Shown: positions 7,648 to 16,397 of the stretch, in pieces
Layout of the letters: the number at the start of each line of letters is the position of its first letter
Numbering within the stretch: position 1 is the first letter of the stretch
DNA from: Protofrankia sp. CiT1
GTDB lineage: Bacteria > Actinomycetota > Actinomycetes > Frankiales > Frankiaceae
DNA: 60,371 nucleotides
Reading direction: 5' to 3'
NCBI RefSeq assembly: GCF_917627385.1
Contig: NZ_CAKJTL010000172.1
Location: forward strand, 960 to 61,330
Made by a program: the position numbers and the translations under genes
The notes under the pieces: generated by a model
The model's database searches: none
What the model was told of the DNA's origin: nothing
Seen by the model: only the letters and a program-made list of their open reading frames with translations

Positions 7648-10600
7648 TCAGACCAGCCGTAGCTGGTGGCCCTGGTTCGCCCGTTGCGGGCGGGTACCCG
7701 CCGGGCCCGAACGGCGCTGGAGCAGTGGCTCACCAAGGACGTCCAGAAATGGTGACGGCCGTGTCTCGATGACCGCCCCACCCCGGCCGCGGCGGGCCGC
7801 CTGGGTGAGCACGAGCCGCCCCTTGGCCCGGGTCATGCCGACGAACAACAGCCGGCGCTCCTCGGCGTCCTCGCCGCCCTCTCCAGCGCTGGGACCCGCC
7901 GCGTTGACAGCTACTGGCGAGGAGGCACCCGCCCAGCTCAACGGCAACAAACCAGCCTCGCAGCCAATAATGATCACAAGGCCGAACTCCAGGCCCTTGG
8001 ATGCGTGCAACGTCAGCAACGAGATCCGATCCGCACGCGGATCAAGAGTGTCGACCTCCGCGCCGAGCGCGATCTCGGACCGGAACCGCTCCAGATCATC
8101 CCCGCACTCGGTGGCGAGAGAGGTCAGGATGTCAAGCGCGTAGCGGATCTCGATCTCGCCAAGAACCGGCTGGCCGGAGGCTGGCAGGCCGGTGGTGACG
8201 GCCGGCGCGGGAAAAGCGTCGATCATTTCTTGTGCGGCGGCACGCAGCCTCGCGAGGACGGACCGCCGCTCCGCGGAGCCGCCCTCGCGCTCGTCGATGA
8301 GCTCCAGCAGACGCCCGACGCCCGCGGCGTCGGCAAACCGGTTGTGGGAGCGCCGCTGGAAGGGAAAACCGTGGCGGTCCAGCGCGTCCATCACCGGCCG
8401 GGCCTGGCGAGCCGTGCGGTAGAGCACCGCGATGTCGGCGAAGGAGAACCTGTCCTCGCCGGTCCCGTCCACACCGAGGTCGAGCGCGTGAAAAGAGGTG
8501 CCGCCCAGCGCCTGTTCGATGGTGCTCACGACGACCGCGGCCTCCTCGGCCTCGTTCGAGGCTCGATGCAACAGCGGCCGCGGGCTTTCTGGGTGGGTGC
8601 CGACCGCCGCGAGCGTCCGGCCGGGAACGAGCGTCGCCGGTTCGATCAGGCGGACGGCGGCATCCACGATGGCCGGCGTGGAACGGTAGTTACGGGTGAG
8701 CGAAACCACCTGGGCGTCGGGAAAGTCCTCTCGAAAACGCAGGAAGAATCCCACATCGGCGCCGCGGAAGGAGTAGATGGCCTGGTCCGGGTCGCCGATC
8801 GCGCACAGGTTCGCGGCAGGCCGGTCAACCGCCGCGCCAGCTGGTCCCGTACCGGCGGAACGACCTGTCAGCATCGTCAGTAGCACGTACTGCAGCTCGT
8901 CGACATCCTGGTACTCGTCGACCCAGACATGCCGCCAGCGCGCCTGGTAGGAGGCGGCCAGGTCCGGCCGCGCCCGCATGGCGACCACCGGCAGCCCGAC
9001 CAGGTCGTCGAGGTCCACCAGGCCACGCGCGCGCAGTGCCTCGTCGTACCGCCGGGCCGGGCCCGCCAGCTCATGGCCGGCCAGCGCATCGCCCGCCAGC
9101 GCATGGCCGCTCGGCGGAGCACCGAGCGCGCACGCCCGGCGGAACCCGGCCAGCTCGCGCCGGACCCGTTCCAGGCTGCGCACGCCCGTGACCGTCCCGG
9201 CCAGCGCCTCCCGCAGGATGTGGGTGCACGTCGCGTCGTCGGCGATACGGACGTCCGCGCCGAGGCCGAACAGCTCGTGGCAGTCCTGGACGATCCGCAG
9301 GCCCAGGCCGTGGAAGGTGGTGGCGAGGATGCGGGGCGCCGCCTCGCCGGCGAGCGCGTCGAGCCGCTCCCGCAGCTCGGTCGCGGCCCGCCGGGTGAAG
9401 GTCACCGCCAGGCACTGTTCGGCGGGCACGCCCTGCTCCCGGACCCGGTGCGCAATCGAGTGGACCAGGGTCCGGGTCTTGCCGGTGCCGGGTCCAGCAA
9501 TGATCAATAATGGTCCCCGGATGACCGCGGCCGCCGCGCGTTGTTCGGCATCGAGACCGGCCAGGATCGACGATCCGGCCGGGCCGGCGCTCGCCCCCAC
9601 GCCGGTCGGGGCGGGGGCCGCCGGAGCCGCGGCTGTGGCCGCGCTCGTGGCCGCGCTCGTGGCCGCGCTCGTGGCCGCGGTCTTGGGCACAGTCCTGCCC
9701 GCGGTCCTGCCCGCGGCCGGTAGGACCGACGGCGCCAGCGCGCTCCGCTCCGCACGCCGGGTGTTACCTCGCGCGCTACGGGTAGCGCCGGCCGGGCCAC
9801 CGGCGTCCTTCGTCGCCTCCGGCCTGCCGCCCTCCGCGGTGGGTGTGCTGGGTGCAAGGTCGAACAGCGTGCCCGCGCGGGAGGCCAGTTCCTTCGGGTC
9901 GAACAGCCGGATGACCCCGTACTCGCCGTCATAGCCGGCGTCGCGGATCACCTCCTCCCGGCGCAGCCGCCGGATCGCCTCGACCAGCACGGACGAACCG
10001 ACCTCGGCGATGGCGTCCAGCGGGACCTCACCAAGGATTGCCAGTTCCGGGCCGAGGCGGGCGGTAAGCGTGGTGACCTGCGCGGCTACCGCCTTGCTCT
10101 TCGGGCCGACCCCAAGGATCTCCCCGACGACCTCGGGCAACGCGACCAACGAGCGCACCTCTCCCGCGGTCGCCGGGCGCACCCCATCGCCGCGGTCGGC
10201 CAGCGCGTCCACGCGGTGCAGCACCCCGACGGTCAGTGGGCGCCCACACTGCGGGCAGCGGCCGTCGACCTCCCGGGTCTGGCTCGGTTCGAAACGCACT
10301 CCGCAGTTGCGGTGACCGTCAAGGTGGTACTTGCCCTCTTCCGGGAAGAACTCGATGGTGCCGGCGAACCCCTCCCCGCCACGCAGCGCCGCGCGGATCG
10401 CGAAGTAGTCGACATCGCAGGTGAACGCGGTCGCCTCCCGGCCGAGCATGGGCGGCGAGTGCGCGTCGGAATTGCTGACCAGCCGGAACCGGTCGAGCCC
10501 GGACACCCGCCAGAACATCGGCGGGTCCGCCGACAGGCCCGTCTCCAACGCGAAGATGTTGTCCGCGAGGTCGAGATAGCAGTCCTCGATCGCGTCGAAG

Positions 10601-11139
10601 CCGGATTTCGACCCGAGAACGGCGAACCAGGGGGTCCACACATGCGCCGGCACGAGGTAACAGCCCTCCCCCGCACCGAGCGTGATCTCCAGGAGGTCAC
10701 GGGAGTCCAGCCCCAGGATGGGACGCCCGTCCGCGGCCAGATTGCCGATCTTCGCAAGACTCGCGGTGATCCGGCCAGCGGCGTCGGTGTCCGGGGCGTA
10801 GAGGAGATGGTGGACCTTGCGGGTCCGCTCCCCCCGCTTGTAGATCGTGGAGATTTCCGTGGACAGCATGAACCGGGTCACCTGCTGGCAGGACGCGGGC
10901 AGCGTCCGCAGGACATCCGCCTCGAGGTCCGGACGCAGCCGGAACAGGCCGGGCTCGGCCGGCACGAGCTTGGTGGCGATCTCCTGCGACCATGCGGGAT
11001 GGGTGAAATCGCCCGTACCGACCACAGCGATCCCCTTGCGTGCCGCCCACCAGGCCAGATGCTCCAGGTCGCAGTCCCGGCTGCATGCCCTGGAGTACTT
11101 GGAATGGATATGCAGATCTGCAAGAAACCGTGAGTTCAC
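7648..11139 (-). CDS. PHP phosphoesterase / zinc-ribbon / UvrD-type helicase fusion
   Basis: This protein of about 1163 residues joins two enzymes. The N-terminal part is a PHP domain with metal ligands in DLHIHSKYSRACS, GTGDFTHP, STEIS, PAHVWTPW and SNSDAHS. It is followed by a Cys cluster (NCGVRF, then CPQCGRPLTVG) that looks like a zinc ribbon. After an Ala/Thr/Gly-rich linker comes an SF1A helicase: AGPGTGKTRT (Walker A, about residue 550), DEYQDVDELQ (about 740), GDPDQAIYSFRGAD, LTRNYRS, LLTLHASKGLEF and GMTRAKGRL. GTG 11139 starts just before the PHP strand; a longer frame reaches 11193. Such fusions probably process DNA ends, pairing unwinding with a nuclease-like site, but the substrate is unproven. 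pcrA is encoded separately at 31295-33691. Confidence 0.88.
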   Translation of the reverse strand: MNSRFLADLHIHSKYSRACSRDCDLEHLAWWAARKGIAVVGTGDFTHPAWSQEIATKLVPAEPGLFRLRPDLEADVLRTLPASCQQVTRFMLSTEISTIYKRGERTRKVHHLLYAPDTDAAGRITASLAKIGNLAADGRPILGLDSRDLLEITLGAGEGCYLVPAHVWTPWFAVLGSKSGFDAIEDCYLDLADNIFALETGLSADPPMFWRVSGLDRFRLVSNSDAHSPPMLGREATAFTCDVDYFAIRAALRGGEGFAGTIEFFPEEGKYHLDGHRNCGVRFEPSQTREVDGRCPQCGRPLTVGVLHRVDALADRGDGVRPATAGEVRSLVALPEVVGEILGVGPKSKAVAAQVTTLTARLGPELAILGEVPLDAIAEVGSSVLVEAIRRLRREEVIRDAGYDGEYGVIRLFDPKELASRAGTLFDLAPSTPTAEGGRPEATKDAGGPAGATRSARGNTRRAERSALAPSVLPAAGRTAGRTVPKTAATSAATSAATSAATAAAPAAPAPTGVGASAGPAGSSILAGLDAEQRAAAAVIRGPLLIIAGPGTGKTRTLVHSIAHRVREQGVPAEQCLAVTFTRRAATELRERLDALAGEAAPRILATTFHGLGLRIVQDCHELFGLGADVRIADDATCTHILREALAGTVTGVRSLERVRRELAGFRRACALGAPPSGHALAGDALAGHELAGPARRYDEALRARGLVDLDDLVGLPVVAMRARPDLAASYQARWRHVWVDEYQDVDELQYVLLTMLTGRSAGTGPAGAAVDRPAANLCAIGDPDQAIYSFRGADVGFFLRFREDFPDAQVVSLTRNYRSTPAIVDAAVRLIEPATLVPGRTLAAVGTHPESPRPLLHRASNEAEEAAVVVSTIEQALGGTSFHALDLGVDGTGEDRFSFADIAVLYRTARQARPVMDALDRHGFPFQRRSHNRFADAAGVGRLLELIDEREGGSAERRSVLARLRAAAQEMIDAFPAPAVTTGLPASGQPVLGEIEIRYALDILTSLATECGDDLERFRSEIALGAEVDTLDPRADRISLLTLHASKGLEFGLVIIIGCEAGLLPLSWAGASSPVAVNAAGPSAGEGGEDAEERRLLFVGMTRAKGRLVLTQAARRGRGGAVIETRPSPFLDVLGEPLLQRRSGPAGTRPQRANQGHQLRLV
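9635..9682. repeat. 12-bp tandem repeat inside the helicase linker
   Basis: GTGGCCGCGCTC is repeated three times with a fourth variant copy. On the coding (minus) strand it encodes an AATS-type repeat in the flexible linker between the PHP and helicase parts. Copy-number change would keep the frame. Confidence 0.8.
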
Positions 11140-11408
11140 AGAAATGTATGTTGTCGCATCGCCGCACCCGCACAGGCGGCTACCCCGCTGCACCGGCGGC
11201 GGGGCACGGATGGGACGCCACCCGTCCGGTAGCTCCGGGACCGCCGGGCCAGCCCCAGGTCGCGCAGATGGGCACTTTCATGATCCTACAATCAAAAAAA
11301 CGGACCATGCGGCCCGAGCGCGGGAGCAGGCCAGCCACGAACCCCGCCGGCACGACACGGCGAGCCATCCACCCGCACCCAACAGTGACCGACAGTAATC
11401 TTCATCAG

Positions 11409-12941
11409 GTGCCTCTGACTCGCGAACGCCTGCGCACGGCACCTTCCGTCCTGCTGCTCGTTTCCCTGGTGACGGGGCTGACAGCCATGCTCCCGACCGC
11501 GGCGGGAGCCACCGCGGCACCGAGGCCAACCAGCACGAACCTCCTCGGCGGTCCGGAGCTGGCGAGCGATGCCGTCGTGGTCGGTCCGCAGGCCTCGTCG
11601 CAGCCTCCTGAAACCACCGCCGCGAGCTGGCTGATCGCCGACGCCGATAGCGGCGCGGTCCTGGCGGCTCGAGACGCCCACGGTCCCCACCTACCGGCGA
11701 GCACGCTCAAAATCCTCACGGCGCTCGCGATACTGCCGCGGCTGTCACCAGCCCAGGAAGTGAAGATCAGCAGTGCCGCCGCGTCGGTCGACGGAACTCG
11801 GGTGGGTCTCGTCCCAGGTATGACCTATACGGTCGCGGAGCTCGCCACGGAAATGATCATCGCTAGCGGCAACGACGCCGCTGTCGCGCTCGCCGAAGCC
11901 GCTGGCGGCGCCGCCACCACGATCGCCCTGATGAACCGCACCGCGGCCGAACTGAACGCGCGCGACACGCAGGCCGGAGATCCCAGTGGCCTGGACGCAC
12001 CCGGACAGCGGACATCAGCCTACGATCTTGCATTGCTGGGCCGGGCCGCGCTTGCCAGTCCCATAGTCAGCCGGTTCCTGACGATCCCGCGGGCGACCGT
12101 CCGCGGGCGGAGCGGCACATCGTTCCAGATCCAGAACCATAATGAGCTCCTCACCTCATATTCAGGAACCATCGGCGTCAAGAACGGCTACACCGCCGCG
12201 GCGGGAGCGACCTACATAGGCGCTGTCCGGCGAGGTGGCCACACCCTCATCCTCACGATGATGCGGGCAGCCCCCGCATATGCCGCGGAGGCCAAGGCGC
12301 TGCTCGACTGGGGATTCGCGAACGTCGATACAATCACCCCGATTGGGTATCTTGTCACGGAAAGCGATGAAATTCGCAATGTCGAAATGTTTCCAGCCGG
12401 GTCAATCGTGGACGGCTCGCGGCCACTGATCGCTTCCAGCGCTGCCCCAGGCATCCGAAGCCGCAACGCTGTTGGGGACCGGAATTACCCAGGAAATCAG
12501 CCATGGCGGCGGGACAGCCACGACCGCGGGATAGGGACGGTGACGTGGATCGCCATCGCAATCACCTGCGCGGTGGGGCTGCTCACCCTACGGCGGCGGC
12601 TTGCCCGCCATCGCCTTTTCTCGGGCATCGGCACGTTCCCCGTCGGCACACCGCCCGGCATCGCGATCCGGCCGCCCCTGCCCTCCTCCGGCCCGGAAAA
12701 CATCTCCGGATCCCGTGTCCGGCTGCTGCCTCCTCGACGAGGCGGGGACGAAAGCGGAAGCCCAGCAGCCGCTCGAGGCGTCGAGCCCGATGGCGGCCCA
12801 GCGCCATCCACCTCTCCGCCGGGAACGTTCCCGGCAGGAGCATCCGTACCGGGAACGGCTACGCCGCCGGGGACATCCCTGCCGGCGGTATCCGTGCCGG
12901 CGGCAACCGCGGTACCCGACGGCGCGACATCGGAGGAATAA
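11409..12941 (+). CDS. D-alanyl-D-alanine carboxypeptidase (serine PBP5 type)
   Basis: The protein has a signal peptide with core SVLLLVSLVTGLTAMLPTAA and then a peptidase S11 domain. LPASTLKILTAL carries the SxxK nucleophile and base, IASGNDAAVALAE is the SxN motif, and GVKNGYTAAAGATY holds KNG in place of the usual KTG. It trims D-Ala from muropeptides outside the membrane. A C-terminal transmembrane segment, TVTWIAIAITCAVGLLTLRR (near 12540-12600), would anchor it. The remaining 110 or so residues are Pro/Gly/Ser-rich. GTG 11409 starts at the signal peptide; ATG 11307 is also possible. The last 445 bp overlap the YihY gene on the other strand. Confidence 0.87.
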   Translation: MPLTRERLRTAPSVLLLVSLVTGLTAMLPTAAGATAAPRPTSTNLLGGPELASDAVVVGPQASSQPPETTAASWLIADADSGAVLAARDAHGPHLPASTLKILTALAILPRLSPAQEVKISSAAASVDGTRVGLVPGMTYTVAELATEMIIASGNDAAVALAEAAGGAATTIALMNRTAAELNARDTQAGDPSGLDAPGQRTSAYDLALLGRAALASPIVSRFLTIPRATVRGRSGTSFQIQNHNELLTSYSGTIGVKNGYTAAAGATYIGAVRRGGHTLILTMMRAAPAYAAEAKALLDWGFANVDTITPIGYLVTESDEIRNVEMFPAGSIVDGSRPLIASSAAPGIRSRNAVGDRNYPGNQPWRRDSHDRGIGTVTWIAIAITCAVGLLTLRRRLARHRLFSGIGTFPVGTPPGIAIRPPLPSSGPENISGSRVRLLPPRRGGDESGSPAAARGVEPDGGPAPSTSPPGTFPAGASVPGTATPPGTSLPAVSVPAATAVPDGATSEE

Positions 12942-13816
12942 GGCGCGGTGACCGTCCACGCCGCGACCAGCAGCGTCCAGCGCATCATGATATTGATCCA
13001 AATCAACAAACCGACAATCACCGCGAACGTCCCGTAGACGGGGTTTCTGGTCGTCATGCCCACCAGCCAGGTCGCGAGGACCTTGAGGCCCTCCACCCCG
13101 ATCGCGCCACACAGCGCCCCCCGCAACGCGCGGTCACGATCGGTGCTCAACGGCAACCAGAGAAACAGACAGAGGAAAAGCGCCACGTCCAGAGCCAGCG
13201 CGACGGCAACGGCGAGCAGCGAGGTCACCACCGCGGCCATGGTGCTGCCAGACAGCCCGATCCAGCTCAGGAACGTCCCTGACACCGATGTGGCAACGCT
13301 GGTCACCGCGATCGACACGAACCCGATAAGACCGAGCCCGGCCAGGACGCCGATATCTTTCAATCTGCGCGTCACCACATTGCCGACGTCTACCGGCTGG
13401 TGCCACATGATCCTGATCGCGTCCCGCAACGCGTCGATCCATGCCAGCCCGGCCAGCAGGAGACCGAACAGACCGAGCAGACCGGCGCCGACCTTCGCGT
13501 TGCCGATGCTGGCGATGTCCAGCTTGTCCGCAAGTCCCGGCAGATAGTTGTTGATCTGTTTGGTCATCTCCCGCTGGACGTCCGGATAGGCATCAACCAC
13601 GAAGCCCGCGATCGAGAAGGCCAGGGCGACCAACGGAAAGAACGACAGGAACGCGAAGTACGTCGCGGCGGCCGACAGGCGGTCGCCACCGTCAGCGGTA
13701 TACCGGCCGTAGGCGCGGACAGCGTGGTCGACGCAGGGCCGATGCCGGCGCACGGCTCCTGCCGCGCTGGACGCTTTTCGGGCACCGAAACGGACCGCTC
13801 TGATCGGATTGGCCAC
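12497..13816 (-). CDS. YihY/BrkB-family inner-membrane protein
   Basis: The 439-residue protein matches the YihY/BrkB family over its first 290 residues: RLSAAATYFAFLSFFPLVAL, a long loop, FGLLLAGLAWIDALRDAIRI, GVLAGLGLIGFVSIAV, LALDVALFLCLFLWLPL and FAVIVGLLIWINIMMRWTLL, giving about six membrane segments. The family was once called RNase BN and is now regarded as a transporter-like envelope protein of unknown substrate. The last 150 residues are Gly/Pro/Arg-rich and lie antisense to the carboxypeptidase gene, so the true C terminus may be shorter than the open frame suggests only if the sequence contains an error. Confidence 0.87.
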   Translation of the reverse strand: MANPIRAVRFGARKASSAAGAVRRHRPCVDHAVRAYGRYTADGGDRLSAAATYFAFLSFFPLVALAFSIAGFVVDAYPDVQREMTKQINNYLPGLADKLDIASIGNAKVGAGLLGLFGLLLAGLAWIDALRDAIRIMWHQPVDVGNVVTRRLKDIGVLAGLGLIGFVSIAVTSVATSVSGTFLSWIGLSGSTMAAVVTSLLAVAVALALDVALFLCLFLWLPLSTDRDRALRGALCGAIGVEGLKVLATWLVGMTTRNPVYGTFAVIVGLLIWINIMMRWTLLVAAWTVTAPYSSDVAPSGTAVAAGTDTAGRDVPGGVAVPGTDAPAGNVPGGEVDGAGPPSGSTPRAAAGLPLSSPPRRGGSSRTRDPEMFSGPEEGRGGRIAMPGGVPTGNVPMPEKRRWRASRRRRVSSPTAQVIAMAIHVTVPIPRSWLSRRHG

Positions 13817-13948
13817 TGCTGCTCAGTACCCGCTCACGCCGCGGCTGTCACGCCGGGGCCTGCCCGGAGTTGACCCGCGGCCTCCTCTCAGCAGGCCTCA
13901 GCAGGCCCAATCGGTCCTGATCAAAGTCTAACCAAGGCCCAACCAGGC

Positions 13949-14863
13949 CTAAGCGGGCTGGTCGGACGCAGTGCCAGCCGGCGAACCGGGATGCTGCCCC
14001 GCGGCGCCGGCGTAGGCGGCCTGCTGGGCCAGTTCCCATCCCTCGGGGAACTGGATCGCGACCCGTCCCAGCGTGCCGCCATCCGTGCTCGGGAAGCAGA
14101 CCCCGGACATGTAAGCGGACTCGTCGCTGGCCAGATAGAGCGCGGCGTAGGCGTTGTCGAGCAGGTTCGGTGGACGGCGCAGCTTCAGCGGCATCGGGGC
14201 GTGGTCCGGGTTCCAGGGTCCCATGACTTCCTCATAGGACTTGCCGAGCACCTCGGCGTCCGGAGGCAGACCGAAGTTGACGGACATGCCGTGGGTCGGG
14301 CAGATGGCGTTGACCCGGATGCCGTAGGCGCCTAGATCGAACGCGGCGCCCCGGACGAGCGCGTTCACCCCGCCCTTACTCGCGGTGTAGATCGTGAACC
14401 GCGGGTAGGCAGCCAGCGAGGACGCCGATGACGTGACCACGATCGTCCCACCGCCGCCCTGCGCCTTCATCGCCCTCGCGGCGTGCTTGATAGCGAAAAA
14501 GACACCCTTGAGGTTCGTGTCATGGACATGTGTCCAGCTCTCCTCGGTGGTGTCCTCCAGCGCGACCGTTCCCTGGCCAGGCACCGTGACCCCGGCGTTG
14601 GCGAACATGACGTCCAGCCGGCCGAACTGCTCCACCGCGGCGGCCACCGCCGCGGCGACCTCGGTTTCCACCGTGACGTCGGTTCTGATGGCCAGCGCCT
14701 GGCCGCCCCGCTCACCGATCAGGTTCGCGACGTCCTTCGCCCGCCGTTCGATGATGTCGGTGACGACAACCGTGGCACCTTCACGGGAGAACAACAGCGC
14801 GCTCTCCCGGCCCAGACCCGACCCGGCGCCGGTGATGACGACAACTTTGTCTTCCAGTCGCAC
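13949..14863 (-). CDS. Short-chain dehydrogenase/reductase
   Basis: This 304-residue classical SDR has the NAD(P) loop VVVITGAGSGLGRESALLF, an acidic residue after strand 2 (VVVTDIIERR, favouring NAD), NAGV in the central strand, and the catalytic Ser with YTASKGG after IVVTSSASSLAAYPRF. A substrate loop follows at NAICPTHGMS. The C-terminal extension, ending near QFPEGWELAQ, is longer than in plain SDRs and is seen in actinobacterial alcohol or steroid-type enzymes, including mycofactocin-associated ones. A 3Fe-4S ferredoxin gene lies 27 bp upstream on the same strand, which suggests an oxidative pathway with a P450 or Rieske partner elsewhere. The substrate is unknown. Confidence 0.85.
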   Translation of the reverse strand: MRLEDKVVVITGAGSGLGRESALLFSREGATVVVTDIIERRAKDVANLIGERGGQALAIRTDVTVETEVAAAVAAAVEQFGRLDVMFANAGVTVPGQGTVALEDTTEESWTHVHDTNLKGVFFAIKHAARAMKAQGGGGTIVVTSSASSLAAYPRFTIYTASKGGVNALVRGAAFDLGAYGIRVNAICPTHGMSVNFGLPPDAEVLGKSYEEVMGPWNPDHAPMPLKLRRPPNLLDNAYAALYLASDESAYMSGVCFPSTDGGTLGRVAIQFPEGWELAQQAAYAGAAGQHPGSPAGTASDQPA

Positions 14864-14890
14864 CTGAACTCCTCGGAAAAACGAAAGAGA

Positions 14891-15082
14891 TTATTCGGAT
14901 AATGAGATCGCGCGTTCAGGACAGGCCGCCGCCCCATCCCGCGCCTGCCGCTCAAGGCCCACGGACACCACCGCGTTCGCGATAGTGCAGTAGCCGGAAT
15001 CGTCGAGCTGGTAGACATCCGGCCCGTCGGCGTTGCAGCGGCCGTGCCCGACACACAGCGAAGGATCAACCTGGACCCGCAT
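14891..15082 (-). CDS. Small 3Fe-4S (P450-type) ferredoxin
   Basis: The 63-residue protein starts at ATG 15082 behind GAGG. Its sequence MRVQVDPSLCVGHGRCNADG has the CxxxGxC pattern of soluble single-cluster ferredoxins, and AAACPERAISLSE gives the last Cys-Pro. His in CVGHGRC sits where the second Cys of a 4Fe-4S site would be, typical of 3Fe-4S ferredoxins that feed electrons to cytochrome P450s. No P450 gene is in the window. It is probably co-transcribed with the downstream SDR. Confidence 0.87.
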   Translation of the reverse strand: MRVQVDPSLCVGHGRCNADGPDVYQLDDSGYCTIANAVVSVGLERQARDGAAACPERAISLSE

Positions 15083-15370
15083 ACGGTCCTCCTCGGTGCA
15101 GGTGAGGCGTGCGGAGACGAGACAGCGGTGCCCGGCCGAACGCGCCGCCATCCGCCGGGAGCCCGGATCGCGCGTCATCGGCCTGCCACCGGCGCCGCGC
15201 CGGGCAGGGACGCGCGGTGCTCCCGGGGCCGTGGACAGCGATCAGATTCGGCAACGGCACCACCGGATCGGCGATCACACACCGCTCCCGGGCAACTGCC
15301 ATACCCCGTGCCTCTTCTCATCCGGATGGCATATCCCGCCATCGAACTGTCGCACACCTCACAGTGGACA

Positions 15371-15455
15371 AATGATCATCAACTGTCAAGATATCGATGC
15401 TATCCAGAAGTGCCGGAAACGCCGCGGCCCAGGACGCCCAAAATGATCATCAACG
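15371..15455. promoter_or_regulatory. Duplicated AATGATCATCAAC motif in the ferredoxin-TetR gap
   Basis: The 484-bp divergent gap (15083-15566) contains two exact copies of AATGATCATCAAC at 15371-15383 and 15443-15455, centred on the palindrome ATGATCAT. A divergent gap next to a TetR gene is where its operator is normally found. The motif is palindromic only at its core, so this is a candidate. No gene is supported elsewhere in the gap. Confidence 0.35.
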
Positions 15456-15566
15456 CGGTCGGTCCGAGACGTTTTCCCGGCCGCCGGAGACCGTGCCGCC
15501 GGCTTGTTGATCGACCTGACGGACGGCCAGCCCGGCACGCGGGCACTGGTCGGTCATCATGGTTGA

Positions 15567-16397
15567 GTGACCCCGGATCCCCGCTCCCGACGCAGCTCGG
15601 CGACTGTCCGCTCGCTGGTCCTGGGCGCGGCTCGGGAGCTGTTCGATATGTACGGCTACGAACAGGTGAGCACCCGGGAGATTGCCGCCCGCGCTGGCGT
15701 GACCCAGGCGCTGGTGTTCCGGCACTTTGACACGAAGGCCAACCTGTTCGTCGAGGCCGTCTACCGGCCCTTCTATGACTTTGTCGCCGAGTATGTACGG
15801 CAATGGATCGAACGCGGGCATGGCACAAGGAGCGCCGAACAGACCACGCTGGACTTCGTCGGCGGACTTTACGGGTTACTTGTCAACAACCACAAACTGC
15901 TGCTGGCGCTCCCCGGGGGGCCGAACGGAGGCTCGCCCGAACTGCGCAACCGCGCCAGCGCGTTTCTCCAAGAGGTCTTCGACGAGCTGGAACGGGAGAT
16001 CGAGACCGAGGTGACCATGCTCGGCGCCCCTGTGATCGACGTGGCGTTGGCCGTCCGGTTCACCGTAGCGCTCGTCTATGGCACCGCTGTGTTGGACGAC
16101 GTGCTGTTTCCCGCCGGCCAGCGGCACCTGGGCAGCCAGCGCCTCGTCGAGGAGCTGGCCGGATTCGTGATCCGCGGTGCCGGCGGCGTGGGCCCACCGC
16201 ACGATCATGCCGGTTACAGCGGCCTGGCCACCGGCTCCTCGGCACCAGCACCAGCACCGAGCGCCGCCACCACATCGTCGGACAACGTGGGCCAGGCATC
16301 CACCGCCCAGGAGCCGAACTCACGGTCGGTCAGACAAGCACAGGCGGCATTCAACGCCGGATCAACCCAGAGAAAAGTTCCGCTCCGACCGAAATGA
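15567..16397 (+). CDS. TetR-family transcriptional regulator
   Basis: The 276-residue regulator begins at GTG 15567. Residues 10-60 form the TetR helix-turn-helix: VRSLVLGAARELFDMYGYEQ, VSTREIAARAGVTQALVFRH and FDTKANLFVEAV. The ligand domain follows to about residue 215. The last 60 residues are Ala/Ser/Pro-rich and lie opposite the end of the convergent serine hydrolase gene, so that tail looks fortuitous rather than conserved. It is divergent from the ferredoxin-SDR pair, its most likely target. The inducer is unknown. Confidence 0.87.
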   Translation: MTPDPRSRRSSATVRSLVLGAARELFDMYGYEQVSTREIAARAGVTQALVFRHFDTKANLFVEAVYRPFYDFVAEYVRQWIERGHGTRSAEQTTLDFVGGLYGLLVNNHKLLLALPGGPNGGSPELRNRASAFLQEVFDELEREIETEVTMLGAPVIDVALAVRFTVALVYGTAVLDDVLFPAGQRHLGSQRLVEELAGFVIRGAGGVGPPHDHAGYSGLATGSSAPAPAPSAATTSSDNVGQASTAQEPNSRSVRQAQAAFNAGSTQRKVPLRPK

